A program made the translations under genes and the position numbers. Below, in pieces: positions 36,642 to 45,224 of a stretch of 64,000 nucleotides of DNA; the stretch's first letter is position 1, and the number at the start of each line of letters is the position of its first letter. The stretch is from Bacteroidota bacterium (lineage in GTDB: Bacteria > Bacteroidota > Ignavibacteria > Ignavibacteriales > Melioribacteraceae): the NCBI GenBank assembly GCA_023397505.1, contig JAEWUC010000001.1, positions 186,001-250,000 of the forward strand, given 5' to 3'. The notes below the pieces were generated by a model. It had not been told where the DNA came from, ran no database searches, and saw only the letters and a list, made by a program, of their open reading frames with translations.

Positions 36642-37070
36642 CTATTTCGGTCTGCGGAGAGTTTCCGAATATTTCTCTGCAACTTCCTGCACTGATTTGC
36701 TTGAAATAAGATTATAAATTCTATTTCTTAGTTCCGCCCATTCATCATGAAGTGGACAAGGATTTTCATCCGAACACTCTTTTAAGCCGGTAACACATTT
36801 TAAATTAATTACCGGACCTTCAACGCGTTCAACGATTTCTAGAATAGAACTTTTCTTTGCCAACTCTGTAATTTTAAATCCGCCGCCTCTGCCCTTAAAA
36901 GAATCAACATATCCGTATTTAGCCATGCGCTGTAATATTTTTGCAAGATAGTGTGCTGGAATGTCTTCCGACTTTGCAATTTCCGAAGACATAATTAAAC
37001 TCTCTTTTGACTGACGAGCCAAAAAGAGAATTGCCCGTATGGCGTATTCGCCGGTTTTTGTGTAGATCAT
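36642..37070 (-). CDS. Rrf2-family regulator with IscR-like cluster ligands
   Basis: A 142-residue winged-helix regulator. The N-terminus YTKTGEYAIRAILFLA, the recognition helix region with IPAHYLAKILQRMAKYGYVDSFKGRGGGF, and the C-terminal helix are standard for Rrf2. Cys92, Cys99, Cys105 and His108 (C-x6-C-x5-C-P-L-H) match the [2Fe-2S] ligand layout of IscR. It is therefore probably a redox or iron-sulfur-state sensor and repressor. No isc/suf genes lie beside it; targets could be its own promoter or distant genes. The neighbouring minus-strand gene (IMPACT family) is 100 bases upstream and probably separate. Confidence 0.9.
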   Translation of the reverse strand: MIYTKTGEYAIRAILFLARQSKESLIMSSEIAKSEDIPAHYLAKILQRMAKYGYVDSFKGRGGGFKITELAKKSSILEIVERVEGPVINLKCVTGLKECSDENPCPLHDEWAELRNRIYNLISSKSVQEVAEKYSETLRRPK

Positions 37071-37169
37071 TAAACAGTCCTTATTAATTGGAAATTATAA
37101 TTTTTATGAGAGTCACTTATCCTAAATGAAAATTAAGTAAATCGAACCCGCTTGTCAATAATTAATTTT

Positions 37170-37793
37170 CTAAAAATAAACAAATTCGTTCGTAATCAAG
37201 GTTTTTACATTCGCGTTTGAAGAAGATTCTAACTCTTCAATAAGCTTTATTATATTAGCTTCTGGTAGTATTGAAATTATTTTAGGAATTTCGTTGAATT
37301 CATTTTCTTGAATTCTAGCCGAATATGTTGCCAATGTTCGATGAACAAGATTTGAATAATCGTAAGGATATTGTATTGCTACTTTTCTATACAATGTCTT
37401 CTGAATTATATTTGAATGTTCCAATGTTTTATAAGCACAATCGTAATATGCTTTACCAAGAGGACCAACACCGAGTTTTGTACCGCCAAAATATCTTGTT
37501 GAAACAACCAATAAATCTGTTACTTCGAAATGTTTTATTGCGTTAAAAATTCTAGTACCAGCAGTGCCGTTCGGTTCACCGTCATCAGAGTATTTAAATT
37601 TACCGTCATTAACTAAGTAAGCATAGCAATTATGAGTCGCGTCGTAATATTTTTTCCGAAGTTCTGTTAATTTGCTTATTGCCTCATCTTCTGTGTATAC
37701 AGGAATTGCTGTTCCAATGAAAAGTGAACCCTTCTCTTTGAATTTATATTCCGAAATATTTTGAATTACTTTTATTGAAAGCGGCTTTTCCAT
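37170..37793 (-). CDS. yigZ: YigZ/IMPACT (UPF0029) family protein
   Basis: A 207-residue protein. The UPF0029 domain is clear: KGSLFIGTAIPVYTEDEA, THNCYAYLV, YSDDGEPNGTAGTRI and VVSTRYFGGTKLGVGPLGKAY. The C-terminal part (about 135-205) is the DUF1949 ferredoxin-like domain. In bacteria this family binds ribosomes or nucleic acid and has been linked to translation control, by analogy with IMPACT, the GCN2 regulator. The gene is divergent to uvrA, separated by 83 bases. Identity is confident, and the biochemical role is not known. Confidence 0.9.
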   Translation of the reverse strand: MEKPLSIKVIQNISEYKFKEKGSLFIGTAIPVYTEDEAISKLTELRKKYYDATHNCYAYLVNDGKFKYSDDGEPNGTAGTRIFNAIKHFEVTDLLVVSTRYFGGTKLGVGPLGKAYYDCAYKTLEHSNIIQKTLYRKVAIQYPYDYSNLVHRTLATYSARIQENEFNEIPKIISILPEANIIKLIEELESSSNANVKTLITNEFVYF

Positions 37794-37876
37794 AAAAATT
37801 TTTATCTATAACAAAAATTGATTTTAGTTCCGTGATTATCTAAAATAACAGATTGAACTTAGGCAAATTTATCGAA

Positions 37877-40708
37877 ATGACGGTTATTAATAAAATTCTA
37901 ATAAAAGGGGCAAGGGAACACAACCTAAAGAATATCGATTTGGAAATTCCGCGCGATTCTTTTGTTGTGATTACAGGCCTATCGGGTTCCGGGAAATCTT
38001 CGTTGGCTTTTGATACTATTTATGCTGAAGGACAACGGCGTTACATCGAATCTCTTTCGGCATACGCAAGACAATTTTTAAACATGCTCGAAAAGCCGGA
38101 TGTAGATTTGATTGAAGGATTAAGCCCTGCAATTTCTATCGAACAAAAATCAACCGCGGGCAATCCGCGTTCTACGGTTGGGACGGTAACGGAAATATAT
38201 GATTACCTTCGTTTGCTATACGCACGTGTTGGTAAAGTTCATTGTTATAATTGCGGCCGCCCGGTTGAAAAGCAATCGTCAGAACAAATCATTGAAACAA
38301 TACTTAAAGATTATGACGAAAAGAAAATTCAAATACTTGCGCCTGTTGTACGAGGACGAAAAGGACATTACCGCGAGTTGTTTTCAGAAATTTTGCGCGA
38401 TGGTTTTTTACGCGCGCGTATTGACGGTGAAATTCAAGAATTGATTGACGACTTTAAAGTTGACCGGTACAAAACACATGATATTGAAATTGTAATAGAC
38501 AGATTAAAAGTAAATCAATCTTCGCGTTATAGAATCCGTCAATCCACAGAAGTTGCATTGAATTACGGAAACGGCAACATAATAATTTTTGATGAGAAAG
38601 AAGATCACTGGTTCAGCCGCAATTTTGCTTGCGCTCATTGCGGTATTGGGTTCCAGGAATTAGCGCCGAATTCATTTTCATTTAATACTCCATACGGTTC
38701 ATGCCCCGATTGCGACGGCCTCGGTGAAAAGAAAGAATTGGATATCAATTTAATTATACCGGATTGGGATAAAACTATTAACCAAGAAGGATTAGCTCCG
38801 CTTGGAAAACCGAGAGGAATTTGGTTTTTTAATCAACTCGAAGGCATCGCCGAAAAATATAATTTCAATTTTGATACACCTCTAAAAGATTTTTCCAAAG
38901 AACAAACTGATGTTTTGTTTAACGGGACGAAAGAGAAAATTCCGTTTAAATATACTTACAGCGGCGGAAGATCAGTTACATACATGCATAAATTCGGCGG
39001 TGTGTTGAATTATATAAAACACTATTTCGACAGCACTTCATCAAACAAAATACGCGAATGGGCGGAATCGTTTATGAATACCGCAACATGTTCAACTTGC
39101 GGCGGCGGTAGATTGAAAAAGGAATCTTTAGCGGTAAAAATAAATGATAAAAACATTTCCGAAGTGACTTCATTATCAATTGAAAAATCATTAAAGTTTT
39201 TTAATGAACTTGATTTAACCGAGCGTGAACACTTGATAGCAAAACAAATTTTAAAAGAAATTACTTCACGCCTGGAATTTTTATTGAATGTCGGTTTGAA
39301 CTATTTAACGCTTGACCGTTCGGCGCGAACTTTATCCGGCGGCGAATCCCAAAGAATTAGATTAGCAACACAAATAGGTTCTCAGCTTTCCGGTGTTCTT
39401 TATGTTTTAGATGAACCTAGTATTGGTCTTCATCAATCGGATAATGTAAAACTTATCAACTCATTAAAAGATTTGCGCGATCTCGGTAATACTGTTATAG
39501 TTGTTGAACATGACCGCGAAACAATTGAAAGTTCGGATTACATTATCGATCTTGGTCCGCGTGCAGGTGAACACGGTGGTGAATTATGTGTGCAGGGTAA
39601 TACGGAAGAAATTTTTAAATCCAAAAACAGCCATAATTCTTTGACTGTGCAGTATCTTAAAAATAAAATGAAAATTGAAATTCCGGAGAAACGACGAAAG
39701 GGAAACAAAAAATTTATCGAGTTAATCGGGGCAAGCGGAAATAATCTAAAGAAAGTTAATCTGAAAATTCCCATCGGTTGTTTTACTGCAGTTACGGGAG
39801 TTAGCGGTTCCGGCAAATCTTCGTTAATAAATGAAACGCTTGTAAAAATTCTTTATAAGAAAATTTATAATTCGAAAGTTGTTCCGCTTCCGTTCAAAGA
39901 GATTAAGGGTTTGGATGAAATAGATAAGATTATTGAAATTGATCAGTCGCCGATTGGCAGAACACCCCGCTCTAATCCGGCTACTTATACTGGTCTATTT
40001 ACGCATATCCGCGATTTGTTTGCCCAAGTTCCGGAATCAAAAATACGGGGTTACGCGGTTGGAAGATTCAGTTTTAACGTAAGCGGCGGACGATGCGAAG
40101 AATGTGAAGGCGACGGACTCAAAAAAATTGAAATGAATTTTCTGCCGGATGTTTACGTCCTTTGCGAAGTTTGCAACGGCAAACGTTACAACCGCGAAAC
40201 TCTTGAAATACTTTACAAAACAAAATCGATTTCGGATGTGCTCGATATGACGGTTGAAGAAGCAGTCGATTTTTTTGAAGACTTCCCTGCATTAAGCAGG
40301 AAAATTAAAGCACTAAACGATGTCGGTTTGGGTTATATAAAACTTGGTCAGCAGGCAACAACACTTTCGGGCGGTGAAGCGCAGCGGGTTAAACTTGCAA
40401 CGGAATTAAGTAAAATCGGCACTGGAAAAACTTTATATGTGTTGGATGAACCGACAACAGGGCTTCATTTTGAAGACGTAAGAATTTTGATGAAAGTATT
40501 GAACCAGCTGGTTGACAAAGGAAATACAGTTGTTGTAGTTGAGCATAATCTTGATGTAATAAAAATTGCAGATCACGTAATTGATCTGGGCCCGGGAGGC
40601 GGGGAATACGGCGGGGAAATTATTGCTGCCGGAACTCCAGAAGATGTTTCTGAGAATAAAAAAAGTCTTACAGGAAAATTCTTAAAAAAGGAATTGACGA
40701 GAAAGTAA
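37877..40708 (+). CDS. uvrA: UvrABC excinuclease subunit A
   Basis: A 943-residue protein from ATG 37877, chosen because the conserved start TVINKILIKGAREHNLKNID begins there (TTG 37853 is in frame upstream). First Walker A is GLSGSGKSS (residues 34-42), second GVSGSGKSS. LSGGESQRIRLATQIG and LSGGEAQRVKLATELS are the signatures. Zinc fingers appear as CYNCGRP, CAHCGI/CPDCDG and CEECEGDG/CEVCNG pairs. It recognises DNA damage and loads UvrB in nucleotide excision repair. It belongs to the subtype of standard length. The start of the downstream AhpD-like gene is 18 bases away. Confidence 0.96.
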   Translation: MTVINKILIKGAREHNLKNIDLEIPRDSFVVITGLSGSGKSSLAFDTIYAEGQRRYIESLSAYARQFLNMLEKPDVDLIEGLSPAISIEQKSTAGNPRSTVGTVTEIYDYLRLLYARVGKVHCYNCGRPVEKQSSEQIIETILKDYDEKKIQILAPVVRGRKGHYRELFSEILRDGFLRARIDGEIQELIDDFKVDRYKTHDIEIVIDRLKVNQSSRYRIRQSTEVALNYGNGNIIIFDEKEDHWFSRNFACAHCGIGFQELAPNSFSFNTPYGSCPDCDGLGEKKELDINLIIPDWDKTINQEGLAPLGKPRGIWFFNQLEGIAEKYNFNFDTPLKDFSKEQTDVLFNGTKEKIPFKYTYSGGRSVTYMHKFGGVLNYIKHYFDSTSSNKIREWAESFMNTATCSTCGGGRLKKESLAVKINDKNISEVTSLSIEKSLKFFNELDLTEREHLIAKQILKEITSRLEFLLNVGLNYLTLDRSARTLSGGESQRIRLATQIGSQLSGVLYVLDEPSIGLHQSDNVKLINSLKDLRDLGNTVIVVEHDRETIESSDYIIDLGPRAGEHGGELCVQGNTEEIFKSKNSHNSLTVQYLKNKMKIEIPEKRRKGNKKFIELIGASGNNLKKVNLKIPIGCFTAVTGVSGSGKSSLINETLVKILYKKIYNSKVVPLPFKEIKGLDEIDKIIEIDQSPIGRTPRSNPATYTGLFTHIRDLFAQVPESKIRGYAVGRFSFNVSGGRCEECEGDGLKKIEMNFLPDVYVLCEVCNGKRYNRETLEILYKTKSISDVLDMTVEEAVDFFEDFPALSRKIKALNDVGLGYIKLGQQATTLSGGEAQRVKLATELSKIGTGKTLYVLDEPTTGLHFEDVRILMKVLNQLVDKGNTVVVVEHNLDVIKIADHVIDLGPGGGEYGGEIIAAGTPEDVSENKKSLTGKFLKKELTRK

Positions 40709-40726
40709 TTTTATAAAGGGGATAAA

Positions 40727-41089
40727 ATGAAAACTACAATAAACGATTTTCATGCGTATCGTTCCGAGATGAACGAACGGATATTAAATTCGGGATTTAG
40801 AGACTTTAATAAATTTTTTGCGCTTGATAATAAAGCATATGTGGATGGCGCACTTCCGGCAAAAACGAAAGAGTTAATGGGATTAACTGCATCAATGGTT
40901 TTAAGATGCAACGATTGTATTTTATATCATATCGACCGATCGATAGAAGAAGGCGCTACCGAACAAGAATTATATGAAACATTTAATATTGCATTAATAG
41001 TCGGCGGTTCAATCGTGATTCCGCATCTGCGTTACGCCGTAGAAAAAATGGATGAAATATTTAAAATGAAAAATAAACTTGAACAGTAA
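40727..41089 (+). CDS. Carboxymuconolactone decarboxylase/AhpD-like protein
   Basis: A 120-residue helical protein of the CMD/AhpD fold. The catalytic motif is Cys61-Asn-Asp-Cys64 with His68 (RCNDCILYH), the C-x2-C-x3-H pattern of peroxidase-type AhpD proteins. It probably acts as a thiol peroxidase or disulfide relay partner in the cytoplasm. It has a clear ribosome binding site (AGGGG, about 8 bases upstream). It follows uvrA by 18 bases and precedes rdgB by 20 bases, so the three may be co-transcribed as a damage/nucleotide-protection group. Substrate is unknown. Confidence 0.9.
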   Translation: MKTTINDFHAYRSEMNERILNSGFRDFNKFFALDNKAYVDGALPAKTKELMGLTASMVLRCNDCILYHIDRSIEEGATEQELYETFNIALIVGGSIVIPHLRYAVEKMDEIFKMKNKLEQ

Positions 41090-41109
41090 ATTTTACGAAA
41101 GGGGATTAA

Positions 41110-41700
41110 ATGAAGATCATTTTCGCAAGCCAGAATAAAGGCAAGATTAAAGAGGTAAAAGCAATTTTTAATAAATCAAATTTTCAAATTATTTCACTTT
41201 ATGATCTCGGCAACGATATGGATGTTGAAGAAACGGGCTTAACTTTTTATGACAATGCTTTTTTAAAAGCTAAAGCGGTTCATGATTTGTATAAAGAACC
41301 AGTTTTTGCAGATGATTCCGGACTAGTGATTGAACAACTTGACGGACGACCCGGAGTAATTTCGGCACGATATGCAGGCGAAGGGTGCAGTTTTGAAGAC
41401 AATAATTTAAAAGTTATTAGCGAATTGTGGAATCTTCCCGAACCTCATAAAGCAAAATTTGTAAGCACTGCACTTTTTTATGATGGAATAAATATTATCG
41501 AATCCGTTGGTGAATTGCATGGACAAATTATAAAAGAACAAAAAGGAACGGAAGGTTTTGGGTATGACCCAATATTTATTCCAGATGGTTATGATAAAAC
41601 AATTGCAGAATTAAGCTTCGAAGAAAAAAATAAAATCAGTCACCGGGCTAAGTCATTTGAAAAACTAAAAGAATTGTTGTCGGAAAAATTTCTTAAATAA
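41110..41700 (+). CDS. rdgB: XTP/dITP pyrophosphatase (RdgB/HAM1)
   Basis: A 196-residue protein with the HAM1 signatures: FASQNKGKIKEV at the N-terminus, FADDSGLVIEQLDGRPGVISARYAG, and GFGYDPIFIPDGYDKTIAELSFEEKNKISHRAKS. It hydrolyses non-canonical nucleotides such as dITP, XTP and dHapTP to monophosphates plus PPi, keeping them out of DNA and RNA. Its AGGGG ribosome binding site is about 8 bases before the start. Co-location with uvrA and the AhpD-like gene fits DNA integrity. The next gene is convergent. Length is normal. Confidence 0.95.
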   Translation: MKIIFASQNKGKIKEVKAIFNKSNFQIISLYDLGNDMDVEETGLTFYDNAFLKAKAVHDLYKEPVFADDSGLVIEQLDGRPGVISARYAGEGCSFEDNNLKVISELWNLPEPHKAKFVSTALFYDGINIIESVGELHGQIIKEQKGTEGFGYDPIFIPDGYDKTIAELSFEEKNKISHRAKSFEKLKELLSEKFLK

Positions 41701-41750
41701 TCTAAAATTATTTTTGAATTGAGCCGTTGTTTCCGCGTCTCAAAACATTA

Positions 41751-42440
41751 TTATTTCTCAGCTATTACAACTTGCACTAATCCGAAAGTAAGTGAATGTC
41801 TTTTTACATTCGTAAAACCACTTTTAATTAGAAGAGAAACGAGATCAACATTTTTATCAAACTCTCCAACCGATTCGGGTAAATAAGTGTATGCTTCATT
41901 GTCTTTAGAAATTATCCTACCGATAGCGGGAAGTACTTTATTAAAGTAGAATAAATAAAAATTCCTGATTAGTTTGTTAGAGGGGAGTCTGAATTCAAGA
42001 ATTGTTGCTTTGCCTTTAGTTTGCAGAACTCTAAAAAAAGAATTAAAACCTTCCGATAAATCATAAAAATTACGAACGCCGAATGCTACGGTAATATTTG
42101 TGAAAGAGTTGTCTTTATACGGTAAATGCTCTGCCACGCATTGAACTGTTTTACCGTTTATCCATGCGGCCTTCTTATTAAACAAATTTAACATGTTGTG
42201 GGAAAGGTCGGCGCCGAAAATATTTAGAATGTTATTTTTTCTTGCAGTTATTGCAAAATCACCCGTACCGCAGGCAATATCGAGCAGAATAGAATTCGAA
42301 TTCATTCCTGAAAATTTAATAGCTTTTTTACGCCAATAAAAATCTACGCCCGCGCTAAGGAAGTGATTCAAAAAATCATACCTGTGCGAAATAGAGTCGA
42401 ATATTCTTTTTACTTGTGTTTTTTTATTTATGGTTTCCAT
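41751..42440 (-). CDS. ubiE: Demethylmenaquinone/ubiquinone methyltransferase
   Basis: A 229-residue class I methyltransferase. The N-terminal FDSISHRYDFLNHFLSAGVDFYWRKKA is diagnostic for UbiE/MenG; motif I is LLDIACGTGDFAI; then FGVRNF and ATILEFRLPSN. It adds the last methyl group in menaquinone (or ubiquinone) synthesis using SAM. In this group the quinone is probably menaquinone, so the MenG role is likely, an inference from lineage. The gene is convergent to rdgB and divergent from the cysteine-rich gene (about 50 bases between starts). Confidence 0.93.
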   Translation of the reverse strand: METINKKTQVKRIFDSISHRYDFLNHFLSAGVDFYWRKKAIKFSGMNSNSILLDIACGTGDFAITARKNNILNIFGADLSHNMLNLFNKKAAWINGKTVQCVAEHLPYKDNSFTNITVAFGVRNFYDLSEGFNSFFRVLQTKGKATILEFRLPSNKLIRNFYLFYFNKVLPAIGRIISKDNEAYTYLPESVGEFDKNVDLVSLLIKSGFTNVKRHSLTFGLVQVVIAEK

Positions 42441-42489
42441 TTATGAATTCATTTTGCTATGTTTTAATCAAAATTATGAAAGCAAATTT

Positions 42490-42810
42490 ATGGATAAATA
42501 TCTTAATGCAATAAGACAAAATGTGTGTTCAATTTGCGTGGATTCTGACGAACACTGTAGATGTACATTATCTTCAGACGAAAGTTGTGCTATAGAATTT
42601 TATTTGCCTCAAATTGTCGAAATTGTGATTAACTCTGAATCGGAAGACATACATTCGCTGCATAATAAATTGCATGAAAAAATATGTGTTTCATGCAGAA
42701 ATGAAAGCAGCGGAAATTGTTATTTGCGTGATGATGCAAATTGTTCAATTGATAGATACTTTTCCTTGATTGTTGAGACTATACAAAAAACTTCGAAGGG
42801 AAATAACTAG
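42490..42810 (+). CDS. Small protein with two duplicated Cys modules (unknown family)
   Basis: 106 residues from ATG 42490, chosen over a longer frame from 42430 because the module pattern starts there. Two copies of a roughly 50-residue module are seen. First: Cys13, Cys16, Cys23, Cys25, Cys33, then an amphipathic helix (LPQIVEIV). Second: Cys66, Cys69, Cys77, Cys85, then the matching helix (FSLIVETI). The shared core is C-x2-C-x7/8-C-x7-C, so each copy could bind a zinc ion or a [4Fe-4S] cluster. No family is recognised. It stands alone between ubiE (-) and a PAP2 gene (-). Function unknown; a redox or metal carrier role is inference. Confidence 0.7.
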   Translation: MDKYLNAIRQNVCSICVDSDEHCRCTLSSDESCAIEFYLPQIVEIVINSESEDIHSLHNKLHEKICVSCRNESSGNCYLRDDANCSIDRYFSLIVETIQKTSKGNN

Positions 42811-42845
42811 TATTTTTATTCTGAATAAGTTTGGGTAGAAAACCA

Positions 42846-42899
42846 GATTAAGAACAAGAGCCTGCCTCGCGTTGCTGGAGGCAAGACGGGCATGAGCTA
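42846..42899. repeat. Repeat-like segment with small hairpin after the Cys-rich gene
   Basis: The 92-base gap holds ATTAAGAACAAGAG (about 42847-42860), then a GC-rich hairpin (TGCCTC pairing with GAGGCA), then CATGAGC. Flanks resemble AAGAACAAGAACATGAG at 32436-32452, as though a short GC-rich segment interrupts that motif. The hairpin is convergent to the PAP2 gene and may also act as terminator. Confidence 0.4.
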
Positions 42900-42903
42900 G
42901 AAG

Positions 42904-43848
42904 TTAGTTATGCCGAATAGTAATTATTCGTGTTCGTTGCCACCATTCAAAAATATATTTACCACTCCACATTGTTATAATTGCGAAGAGCAGTCCGCCA
43001 ATTAAATCCGTTACATAGTGATACCGTAAATAAACTGTTGAGAATATCAGTAATAATCCGTTTGGGATTAAAAAATATTTTGTGTTGCTTCTTAATTTTA
43101 CCGACAAATACATCACTAGCAGAGTCATTTGTGTATGTCCACTCGGGAATGCATCCCTCTGAACAACTAAAGCCGGGTTGGGAGTACCGTATGGAATCGA
43201 TTCGCCCGAATTTACAATTTCTCTAAGATAATCAGTTAAAAACAAACCGGGCATTTCAATGTTATTCATCTCAAAATTATGAAGCGTAAAACGGGGTCCA
43301 ATTGCGGGCCATATAATGTAGCCGATGTATGATAATATGAATCCGTAAACAACAATAAATGCAGAATAATCAAATTCATCTTTCTTATTATCTAATATCA
43401 AGCTGATGCCAAGAATTACCGGTAAGAAATAAAACGTGCCATAAACTATTTGTAATAATTCCGTTAGTAGAGGATTTGTAATATACATCAAGTAGTGCGT
43501 TGGATCTGTACCGAAAATAAAACGGTCTATTTTGATTAATGCGTTGTCATAAATTACTCCACGAATCGGATCAATCATTGTGTACAGTTCTTTGAATATT
43601 AAGAATATTAGCGGAACGAGATACCAATAATGCAGCTGTCTCCAAATGATTTTATTCTTTTTCCTATCAATGTGTGAAATAAAAAAAACATATATAGTTA
43701 TTACTGAATTCAATAGAACATTGAGGTACCATGTTTCAATCCTTTCGGGAAATATAAAATTAAGAACAGATAAAAATTGACAAAAAACTATTACAATTAA
43801 ATCGGTAGGATTTAATCCGGCAAAAAGGTTTATAACTTTTTTCATCAT
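42904..43848 (-). CDS. PAP2-family membrane phosphatase/phosphotransferase
   Basis: A 314-residue membrane protein with about 7-8 helices. It has PAP2 motif 2, FPSGHTQMTL, and motif 3, RYHYVTDLIGG (catalytic His); motif 1 may be the IWPAIGPRF region with the Arg. The length and layout resemble the inositol-phosphotransferase-like branch (PAP2_3) of the superfamily. These enzymes dephosphorylate lipid or transfer phospho-head groups. The start overlaps the MgtE stop by one base (TAATG), so the two genes are coupled. Lipid substrate unknown. Confidence 0.82.
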   Translation of the reverse strand: MMKKVINLFAGLNPTDLIVIVFCQFLSVLNFIFPERIETWYLNVLLNSVITIYVFFISHIDRKKNKIIWRQLHYWYLVPLIFLIFKELYTMIDPIRGVIYDNALIKIDRFIFGTDPTHYLMYITNPLLTELLQIVYGTFYFLPVILGISLILDNKKDEFDYSAFIVVYGFILSYIGYIIWPAIGPRFTLHNFEMNNIEMPGLFLTDYLREIVNSGESIPYGTPNPALVVQRDAFPSGHTQMTLLVMYLSVKLRSNTKYFLIPNGLLLIFSTVYLRYHYVTDLIGGLLFAIITMWSGKYIFEWWQRTRIITIRHN

Positions 43849-45224
43849 TAAAGAAAAAAGAATGTAATAATTGAAAGATATATTGTTAATCCGAAAATAT
43901 CGTTCATTGTAGCAACAAATGGTCCCGTTGCAATTGCAGGATCTGCGCCAAGCCGTTTAAGAAACAAAGGTATAGTTGAGCCCATAACGGTTGAAAAAAT
44001 CATAATTAAGACTAATGTTGAAGCAAGTATAGCGGAAAATAAAAACTCGGCTTTAAAGAAGTAATGAGTAGCAATCATTAAAATAGCGGCACACATTACA
44101 CCGTTTAACAATCCAACCAAAAACTCTTTAAATATTTTTTTAAAGTTATAAGAAATCCAAACGTCGTGTTCGGTTAATCTTCGTACCATTACAATTGCGG
44201 CTTGTGTGCCTGAGCTTCCGCCCATAGCCATTACGATAGGTATGAAAAAACTTGCGATAACAATTTTTTCTATTGAGGCCTGGAAAGATGAAAGCACGAC
44301 GGCACTTATCAATTCGCCGAAAAGTGAAACGAAGAGCCATGGAAGACGGTTTCTGGAAATTTTAAATGAACTGTCGCTGTGCTCTTCATCGTCGGATAAA
44401 CCGGCAAATTTTTGAATATCTTCTTCCGCTTCCTCGCCGAGAACATCAACAACGTCGTCGATTGTAATTCTACCAAGCATTATGCCTTCGTTATCAACAA
44501 CAGGTAAAGCAAGTAAATCATATTTTTTCATAATGTTGGCAACTTCTTCCTGATCAATATCTGGAGTAACGGTAACCAGGTCCTCAGATAAAATAGTTTT
44601 CAGCTTTGTATCAAGCGGGTGGGTGAGCAAATATTTTATCGGTACTAAGCCGATTAATTCTTCGTTAGGTTTTAAAACATAAACATGGTAAATATGGTCG
44701 ATATCGTCAGAATTAGTGCGGACTTGTTCTATAGCATCGGCAATAGTAGCTTCTTCGCCGACAAAAACAAAATCCGTGTTCATCAAGCCGCCGGCGGTAT
44801 CGTCCTCGAATTTTAGAAGTTCTTTAACTTCTTCAGAAGATTCCGGTTCAATATTGTCTAAAACTTCTTCGGCTATTTCATCGGGGAGTTCGCTTACGAT
44901 ATCGGCTGCATCGTCAACATCCATTTCGTCAACGATATCGGCAATCTTCTCGGTATCTATTTCCTGTAGAATTTTTTCGCGGAGATTCTCATCAATTTCG
45001 AGAATTACTTCGCCGGCCGTTTCATTATCTAGTAGATTGAAAACGTATCTTGCATTTGTAACATCGAGATGATTTATTACTTCGGCAATATCCGCCGAGT
45101 GAAAATCAGCTAATATTGCAATAAGACTTGGAGCGGCTCTTTCTTCGATAAGTGCTTTTATATCCTGAAGTACTTCGGGATCTTCTTCTATTAAATCTTT
45201 AAGACTCTTGATTTCTTCGGCCAT
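43848..45224 (-). CDS. mgtE: Magnesium transporter MgtE
   Basis: A 458-residue channel. The N domain is helical and acidic (about 1-130); two CBS domains (about 130-260) follow, for example LIGLVPIKYLLTHPLDT and ALPVVDNEGIMLGRITIDDVVDVL. Five membrane helices end the protein, with GSSGTQAAIVMVRRL and the pore helix region. MgtE is a Mg2+ channel gated by the CBS/N domain sensing internal Mg2+. I choose ATG 45224 over the TTG at 45227 since AGGAG lies 7 bases upstream. It overlaps ksgA (to 45199) by 26 bases and is coupled to the PAP2 gene downstream. Confidence 0.93.
   Translation of the reverse strand: MAEEIKSLKDLIEEDPEVLQDIKALIEERAAPSLIAILADFHSADIAEVINHLDVTNARYVFNLLDNETAGEVILEIDENLREKILQEIDTEKIADIVDEMDVDDAADIVSELPDEIAEEVLDNIEPESSEEVKELLKFEDDTAGGLMNTDFVFVGEEATIADAIEQVRTNSDDIDHIYHVYVLKPNEELIGLVPIKYLLTHPLDTKLKTILSEDLVTVTPDIDQEEVANIMKKYDLLALPVVDNEGIMLGRITIDDVVDVLGEEAEEDIQKFAGLSDDEEHSDSSFKISRNRLPWLFVSLFGELISAVVLSSFQASIEKIVIASFFIPIVMAMGGSSGTQAAIVMVRRLTEHDVWISYNFKKIFKEFLVGLLNGVMCAAILMIATHYFFKAEFLFSAILASTLVLIMIFSTVMGSTIPLFLKRLGADPAIATGPFVATMNDIFGLTIYLSIITFFFL

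Noticed and set aside
41701..41750. TTGAG...CTCAA hairpin between rdgB and ubiE
   Set aside because: Only a 5-base stem with internal mismatches; too weak to call as a terminator.
42430..42489. Extension of the cysteine-rich gene to 42430
   Set aside because: The extension overlaps the divergent ubiE gene and lacks the repeat pattern; the module begins soon after ATG 42490.
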